Shown here: piece by piece, positions 57,130 through 64,000 of the stretch | How positions within the stretch are numbered: the stretch's first letter is position 1 | How the letters are laid out: each line of letters starts with the position of its first letter | From: Tanypteryx hageni | Lineage: Eukaryota > Arthropoda > Insecta > Odonata > Petaluridae | NCBI GenBank assembly: GCA_028673005.1 | Contig: CM054114.1 | Location: 10,509,108-10,573,107 of the forward strand | Length of the DNA: 64,000 nucleotides | Reading direction: 5' to 3' | The notes under the pieces: model-generated | Database searches by the model: none | The model's input: the letters and a program-made list of their open reading frames with translations, nothing else | Told to the model about the DNA's origin: nothing | Position numbers and translations under genes: made by a program

Positions 57130-58890
57130 AGAAGTAATGGAGTGGGGATTGAGGGATATTGGTATCCGAAGGGAAAGAAGGAGCTTCGCTCTCATACCCA
57201 CAGGAAAAATTTTCTCCAGAAAGTTGAATTTATGGCAAGTTTGTAAACGTTTCAATAAATTAACAACGTGGTCACCTTTGACTTTTCCTCTGTATTCATC
57301 AATCATGAATTTGTTTTTATCTTATTTTCAGTCGTAAAGGAAATATTGTCAAACCATGAGTTTGTTGCCATACTGGTGATGCCAAAATATTATATTAATA
57401 AAATAGCGTAAAGATAAAGATAATAAAGTGTTATAAATTTTATTGAAGCCGCTTTGAAACAAATTTTGTTTTTAGGAAAGAATTAAATAAATTTGAAACG
57501 TCGTGACTCCTCACGGTAAGCTATAATGCTGACCTCTAAACGTAATTGGATGCATTATCAAAGTAAATTTCGATACTTTTCGTCTTCCTTCAGATGAATT
57601 CGGATTCCTTCCCTCGTTATGAAACCAAGGTATTTCTCATCTGGAAATTTTAAAAAACATTATTCCGCCGAAATATTTTTATAAATGTGTCTCACATTTT
57701 GAGATAAATTTACGTTTTTATGAATGCATCGATTCAACTTTTTATCGTGCTTTCGATAAAATACGAAATTCACTTTTAATGTGTCGCGACCTGTTTTTCT
57801 CACGTTCATGCGCGATAACTCAGTTCCTATAAAATACAACGCCATGTTATTCTCGGAATGCATTTTACGAAAGTTAAGAGTTATTAATATGATAAAATAA
57901 AATTATTTAGCTTTAAGAGAATAATATTTGTGACGCCTTATTTATTATGTTTTAGAATGGCGCCAACAGTATGTGAAATAGCAATGAAATGGTTCTCCTT
58001 TAAATTCCAAAATGTTTTTAAAAAATAAAACCCATTAGTTTCAGCTTAAAATCAGTATTACAATGCTACTAAGAAAACTTCTAGTGGTGGAATTATGTAG
58101 TAGAGAAGATATTAAGAATATACGAGCATTTCGGTAAATGCATGTCTTCTACGGCAGTTTTAGATGTATGCGATGCTGGGTATTAATTTAATTGTTTCCG
58201 TTTAACAAGACAGCCAAATTATTCTAAAGGTCCCGCTTGAGAAAAATTCTCGGATAACAGCCGCTCATTGACTTCTATTCTCACTATAATTTCCATCCTA
58301 TATATGATTTCGCAAATGTATTCTATGGAATTTGCCGCAATCGTACTATAACGTTTGATTAGAGTTAATATGTGCCCATGTTAATGCATGTTCTTTGTAT
58401 AGCTTTTTCTAAACGGTGGAAAAATTCCAAAAGATTTAACATAATTTTTCTGAAATTTCTCCGCTTGAGAATATGACTTGGAAACTGAAGTTTTATTTTG
58501 AGGTCTTTTTCAGGCAAAGTAATACTTTAGAATCTTACCATTAGAAATACGACTCCCTCCTCACTGTTGTTTATCATTTGCCATTTATATAAAATAAGAC
58601 TTGTGAAATTGAATTTCCTGAGTAGTAGTAAGAGAGAGTTTCACTACATAATTTTTTGTCGCGGAAGTTTTGTTTGCGTATCTCTTGCGTTCGTGTATAA
58701 CTCGTTATAAATTTAAACTGAAGAAATACTACCTCCTTCCTTACATCATTTCTCTACGTAAGAAAAGAACGGGTTTCTCTAAGGAATCGCATTGAAATTC
58801 CTATATTTAATTTTCATTTACAATTTTCTAATCACAAAATATTCTCCGAGGGAATTTCACAAACCCATTTTTCTTCTTCCCTCCGCCCCG
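57130..58890. other. AT-rich non-coding DNA
   Basis: Nothing recognised. If 57005-57126 is an exon, this is intron. Confidence 0.35.
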
Positions 58891-58899
58891 TAAATTAGA

Positions 58900-60420
58900 C
58901 GCGCACTTAACGTTCAAACTTCGTCAGAATGTCGTTAGCAGAAGCAGAACTTGCTACTCCGGAATAAAAAACCGCTAGAGGAAACGATCCATTTATTAAT
59001 TCCACCCCTCCCACCGCCGGACGGCATCTTACGTCTCGCGATGTGCACGCAGTATGCTAATGCATTTTTAAAACTCGGATATGCAAATAAGAGTTGACTG
59101 CGAGCTCGTCTGCTGGTGGTTTTAGATCCGCGTTCTAGGAGAAGTCATTCCATCATCTCTCCTTCCCTCGCTCTCCATTGAGACACTACAGGTTTTAATT
59201 TTTTCCCTCCTTCGCTGTGACCCTCGAGGCGGCCCCATCCGGTAATGGGCCCCGCGTCTTCACACGTCCGACGAGTGACCAGGCCGCGGAGCCATCTCTC
59301 CCCTCGGACTCCTGAGGGATGGACCGGAGTGGGGTGGCGGGGTTGGGCGGGGTGGCGGACCAAAGGTCATTCGATTCTTTTATCTTCATCCTCCGAGCGT
59401 TGCATCCTACGAACTTTCGTCTCATTGTTACGTCGTTTTTTTCTTTCTCTAAGCCCCGTCTCATTCCTCTTCCTCCATCAAATCTCACTTTGGCCCTCTC
59501 CCCCTTCCCCTCAACTATTACCTTCGTTCTCTCTTTCGGAGAAATTCTCCCACGGAACGATTTCCCATTATCATCGGCGAGTTTTTTTTAACTTCCCTCT
59601 CTGTCTGTTTCTCTCTCTTTATGTCTCTCTGTTTAGCGTCCGAGCCGACCATTCTCTTTTCGCCCGTGAAGTTCTTCCACAGCGAGAGAGATGAACAAAT
59701 CCGTTCCGATGTTCGTTGCCATAGGGATGCGTTTGAATCTCTTTCCAGTTCGCCTTAGACAGAGAGCGATCGTCCGATGTTATGCGCGGAAGGAGAGATG
59801 GGAATTTTAACGCGCGAATTATCCATCTGAGGAAAGAGTGAAAGTTATGCATCTGGGGAAATATTTTGGTAAACTTTCTCTCCGTCGCGCATCCCTTTCT
59901 TCCCCTCCTTTTCTTCTCTCTCCTCCATCTCTTCCCTCGCACCGTGTTTCATTGCGCCGCACGGAATCCGTTAAGTTTTTGTTTTTTCCCCTTTCGATCG
60001 GGGGAGATCGGCGATTTCGACTAGCTCTTTTTATTTTGTGATTCGTTACGATAACGGCTCCTCGTCCGTCCACCCTTTCTCCCTTCCTTTCTCCTCCCAT
60101 TCGCTGCCTCGCTTTGAAAATTGACCGCTGCTCCCTCCCTCTATAGTTTAATTTATGTTATTAATTCGCGCGATAATTCGTTTAATGGCGTCGTCGGTTT
60201 TCTTCTGCTTCCTTTTATGGCCACAAGAGTGTGTGCGCGTATCTATGTTTCGGTTTGCTTGTTTCATTTCGGGACTTTAACGGCCGATACTTAAGTCTCG
60301 GGTACATATTAATGCCACCGTTATTTTTTGTCCAATTAACAATCTAAATTAAACTAATGAGCGCACATAGTTTAAGACTGCCAAAATTTATCTTTAGTTA
60401 TAAATACGTGGGTTATAATT
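58900..60420. other. GC/CpG-richer block, candidate regulatory region
   Basis: Composition shifts from AT-rich to mixed and CpG-containing DNA, with pyrimidine-rich runs at 59150-59220, 59450-59640 and 59880-60120. Octamer-type motifs ATGCTAATGCAT (59054-59065) and ATGCAAAT (59081-59088) lie 15 bp apart. 60140-60420 has many TAAT/ATTA cores and TTTTATGGCC, the kind of sites bound by homeodomain factors. Open frames here (up to 149 codons) are Ser/Arg/Pro-rich on both strands and not convincing. It could be a host promoter or enhancer region; inference only. Confidence 0.3.
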
Positions 60421-61270
60421 TAAATGCGTGGTCCGAGTTTCGTATCAAAATAATGTATGTATTTTTCTGAAACGCACGCACTGGTTTTAAGTTGAGACAA
60501 CCGAATCGATACCGTTGTGCGTGAAGTCTGTTGCCGTCGTTAATTTGAAGACGTCCTTTGCTCGGATGGAAACGTTCTACGAAAAATATTCTAATTGATG
60601 ATAAAGGCATCTCTTGTCATCTAATTCTTACAAATATTAAACTAATAGTATAGATTTTTGACGTCCTGCTTGGTAATTTCCTTTTCATTTTTATTCGATT
60701 TTTCGACTTATTTTTCCTCAAAGAGATTACTCGGGGTAAAATAATGACACCGCTGACCTTGTTTTATGCCTTCTTATACAGGTAAAATATTGAACTATTG
60801 TGCATCAAAATGCTTATTCTTTATGTTTTTCTTTCAATGGTGTTACATTAAGTTTCACCTTCTTAAGAGAGCAGATATACGCTTGGTAAACGCGGATTAC
60901 GTAATGATTTATCACACAAAAAAGTTGCAAATGAGTTATCCATCTGAATAAAATACATAATTATCGAGTAACCTGCGCCTATAATCCTTTTCTTAATCCT
61001 GACCTATAGGAAAAAGTTCCTCGCCGCGCCTCCTGAGCACTCTTACCCTTTACGAAAGAGGACCCTTACAAGTTACTCTCAAAACCTGTACAATCATTAG
61101 GTGATGCACTTCTCTCGACCACCTCGCACCCTTGCCATTGTTACATCCCTTTCCTCACACCCCGTCTCCTTTCCCATCTACTTCTCCTACGCATCACGAG
61201 AACCCGTGAGAGACTCGGACGGCAGCTGAGCTTTTGCCAGGGAAGTCTCCCTAATGATGCGGTGAACTAA
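60421..61270. other. non-coding DNA
   Basis: No gene recognised; moderate composition without repeats. Confidence 0.3.
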
Positions 61271-61660
61271 GGGGGGGTCGCCAGAAGGGTGTGGTCGCGG
61301 AAGGGCGTGGGGGAGGGTTCGTGCGGGGTGTCGGGCGTGGTGGGAGGGGGGAGGAAGCGGTCCCCGCGGAGGTTGAGAGAGGCCGACCGGTTCGACCCGC
61401 ATGGGTCACCTCGTCCGTGCCCACCCCTGCCCCCGACCCGCATCTCTATCTGCCCTCCCTCCTTCCCCGTTCCTCTTCCTTCTCCCATTTTCCCTCTCCC
61501 CCTCCTCCGCCTTAACGAGTTACCTTTTGCTGCCCGGTCTCCGCGATTGCTGTCCTCGCCACCGATGGCTCTCACGGAGGGACATCAATCTCTCCTTCCT
61601 CCCTCCTTCTCCTCCCCACCCTCCTCTCCTCCCTATCTCTCTCTCTCGCACTTATACAAG
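61270..61660. other. GC-rich block with strand-asymmetric halves
   Basis: 61270-61380 is G-rich and 61420-61650 is C/T-rich on the same strand, so the block flips purine/pyrimidine bias in the middle. Overlapping Pro/Ser-rich and Gly/Arg-rich open frames on both strands follow from composition. It may be a promoter island; no protein domain. Confidence 0.35.
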
Positions 61661-61664
61661 AGTC

Positions 61665-62736
61665 TATTCCATGGGGTGCAAGCGAGATACATTGTGTGCT
61701 GAATCTCTACGGAGGTTTTTTATCTTCGGCTATTTCGCTTCGGACTGCATTTTGAGGAGCGTGATTCATTTTGAATCTTAGCATACAGAACCATTATTCA
61801 TCCATTTCTCATGCGTGGTTTTTGTTATCGAGGCCTATGGGTTTTTCCTCGCGATTCGCTTTTGTTACGTGATCTCGCTAGAAATGATTTTCTATCGCTA
61901 TTTTTATAACGCGCTTTCAACGGAGGATTTTATGAGGAATTCCAACGGTTTGATGGCTTAACGGTCGTAGCGCAACGGGACAACTTGCTGTTTGCTGCAA
62001 CCGGGCTTACTCGAGTAGTAAATTTAACTTATATTAAGCTGAATCAAAAATATAAAGCACAGTAACGAATTTTGATCTACTAACTGAAAATTTAAAATGG
62101 CGTTTCACGTGAATAGTTTATTTTTTAGCTTCATTTAATTTGTATTTACTTCTCAAACATATCTGTATTTGTATTAACTTTACGTTACTGATGCTTTAAT
62201 CATCCAAAGGCGTGCTAGTGATGGGTCTTAAATCTATAATATCCCATTCCGTGGATTAATATAAAGTTGCTGAGTGGAGAAAAATACATATAACTTTATG
62301 TTTACATTTCATTGCAAAACTGAAGTTTTTTATTTCTTCCTAAATCGCTTCATCAAACTCAAGACTTTCCGAACCCACGGCTGTAAATCTCCCGTCACCT
62401 ACAATAGCAGGGTACAATGTTTTTTACGTGCTTGATATCCGTATTAGCGCCAACTCATCAAGCAGCCTCAAATTAATGACGCGCAAACATTCACTCATAC
62501 CTACCTGTTGATCGAGTCTCACCCGACTAGCGTGTGACAACTCACGGCCGATCGGCGCGCGAGTCAGGATATTCCGTCTCCTGATCGTCATCGCGGGATA
62601 TGATCGTGAACCCCACCTCCTTTTAAGGAATTCCTACTCTTGTTTTCTACCGATACCAATGGTCTAAGCCTTCAATCTCCTGAGCGATTCACTCACGCTT
62701 TTGTGTAGCCAGTCATCACCGTCCCATCGTAATTGA
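61665..62736. other. non-coding DNA
   Basis: No gene recognised. 62520-62600 is CpG-richer (CGGCCGATCGGCGCGCGAG). Confidence 0.35.
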
Positions 62737-62744
62737 CACCTGAT

Positions 62745-63619
62745 TAGGGCTTCCAATTAACCGGAATTTTCACTAACCGGGGTTACGGTATAAGTTCCAT
62801 CAGCTTACCGGTTAACCGGTAATTAGCCGGTAAAAAAATAAACTATGTATTCAGTAATATACGGTCGGCCCTCTTTTGTACTGTCGATTGCGAATCTCGG
62901 TCGTGATTTGACGACGATTCCGTTATTTTCTGCATATGTAAAAATTAAGAAAAGCGACAATGTAGCTTAAATTATTACATGAGGTTCTTTCCAAATACTG
63001 CGATTTTAGAATTGCAACATATGTTGAGTTGATAGTGCAAATCAAAAAGGGCTAAAGATTAGGAAGGACAAGAGTGGAGGGTACCTAACTGCCTAGACAT
63101 CATGGCGAGTATAATGCCTCTCCAGCAGTGTTGCCAGACGTATCACGTATGTGGTATTCATAACATATTTTTCCCTTTATGTACTATGTACCGTATTGAC
63201 TTGGATGTGGTACTAAAAAATTCAAATATTTCGGAACTGGACTCCATGGTACTAGTTTTATCAAATTGAAAAAAATAAGAGAATTGCTCCGTAAACTTGT
63301 CGGTCGTAATTTCCAGCTAATTAGATCTCGCTTCCTTGGTTCCTTTTGTTTTCCATTCACTTTTCTGCCTCCCCCAACACCACCACTGCCAATGGAAATG
63401 TGAACGATTTCACTCTACCCTGCACTATTTAGCCGAATAGATTTTTATAGTTATTCATTTTTAAAAAATTGTTTATTACCTTTGATTTTTCATAGCGATT
63501 TTGGGAAGAATTTTTTTCGTATCCAGAAGACGGTTAGTCGGGTGAAATTACCCGGTTAATGAATAGTGATAACAGTCAACGATTAACCGGGTACGGTAAT
63601 AACCGATCTGGAAGCCCTA
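62745..63619. mobile_element. non-autonomous hAT, TAGGGCTTCCA ends
   Basis: Left end TAGGGCTTCCAATTAACCGG. Right end, reversed, TAGGGCTTCCAGATCGGTTA. Subterminal ACCGG/CCGGT repeats occur on both sides (several within 62760-62835 and 63540-63605). Flanking 8-mers CACCTGAT (62737-62744) and CACCTTAT (63620-63627) agree at 7 of 8. At 875 bp it has no open frame of note, so it depends on a transposase from elsewhere. Confidence 0.88.
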
Positions 63620-63627
63620 CACCTTAT

Positions 63628-64000
63628 TGTTGATTGCTTTTGCAGGCCGATGGCCTTCGCGTACTTCAGTCCCGGAATATTTTTCATTCGATTAGTCGGT
63701 TTTTTGTTATCACTCCTCATTATAGCAAAAGTGGCGTCCTTATATCCAGTAAAAATCTATTAAGAAAGGATGTTAACCTAATGAGATGACTTGAAATATT
63801 TTTTTATTTTTCTGGCTGACAATGTTCTTAGAATCGGTGGTAATGCAAATGAGGTCGTTGTAATTTTTGGAAAAACTCTTCTTCAAGTCTTGAATTGAAT
63901 TTTACGGTCTTATAAATGAAGCATGACTCTTGCGTTCGTTGAAGAAAAAAATTGGTCGGAGTCGGAACTGTTTTGACCTGAAGGGTCAACGTCAGCTACC
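63628..64000. other. non-coding DNA
   Basis: Nothing recognised to the window end. Confidence 0.35.

Noticed and set aside
61289..61781. Overlapping Pro/Ser-rich open frames of up to 137 codons
   Set aside because: Frames on both strands and in several phases arise from pyrimidine- and purine-rich composition.

Overview
The window is eukaryotic and looks like intergenic or intronic DNA from an arthropod. It is AT-rich, has no long open frames other than one retrotransposon, and carries transposon families common in arthropods: a DD34D mariner, several hAT transposons and MITEs, a Helitron, CR1/Jockey-type and other LINEs, and tRNA-derived SINEs. I could not assign a species. I found no complete host gene. 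One short stretch near 57.0 kb could be an exon, at low confidence. A CpG- and GC-richer block at 58.9-61.8 kb is the best candidate for a host promoter or 5' exon neighbourhood.

Layout. 0-5.7 kb: mostly anonymous AT-rich DNA, with a hAT MITE at 2.65-2.99 kb and a cluster of GC-rich hairpins near 4.0 kb. 5.7-8.8 kb: a 2.8-kb hAT transposon with a decayed SCAND3/ZBED-type transposase on the minus strand. It has taken a tRNA-derived SINE inside it and is bracketed by 107-bp inverted repeats of another sequence. 13.0-13.4 kb: two more SINE heads of the same family, facing opposite ways. 17.4-19.2 kb: a long repeat whose inverted partner lies at 48.9-50.4 kb and a shorter relative at 39.2-39.9 kb. 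20.27 kb: a near-perfect 59-bp hairpin. 24.0-25.7 kb: two hAT MITEs with clear target-site duplications. 35.0-38.0 kb: a degenerate LINE split by a 5'-truncated LINE fragment with an 11-bp target duplication and by a 615-bp non-autonomous Helitron. 40.8-41.1 kb: a LINE C-terminal fragment on the minus strand.

43.1-48.9 kb is the most instructive region. A 270-285-bp tandem repeat is interrupted by a mariner transposon, and the mariner transposase gene is in turn interrupted by a 3.6-kb hAT transposon with its own decayed transposase. This gives a readable three-step insertion history. 52.4-55.1 kb holds the only long intact reading frame, a 5'-truncated non-LTR retrotransposon with an intact reverse transcriptase. 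62.7-63.6 kb is another non-autonomous hAT with a near-perfect 8-bp target duplication.

The elements do not form a pathway. The window is best read as layered insertions, and the value lies in junctions, duplications and relative ages. I found no CRISPR array, rRNA, operon or convincing new defence or biosynthetic system.
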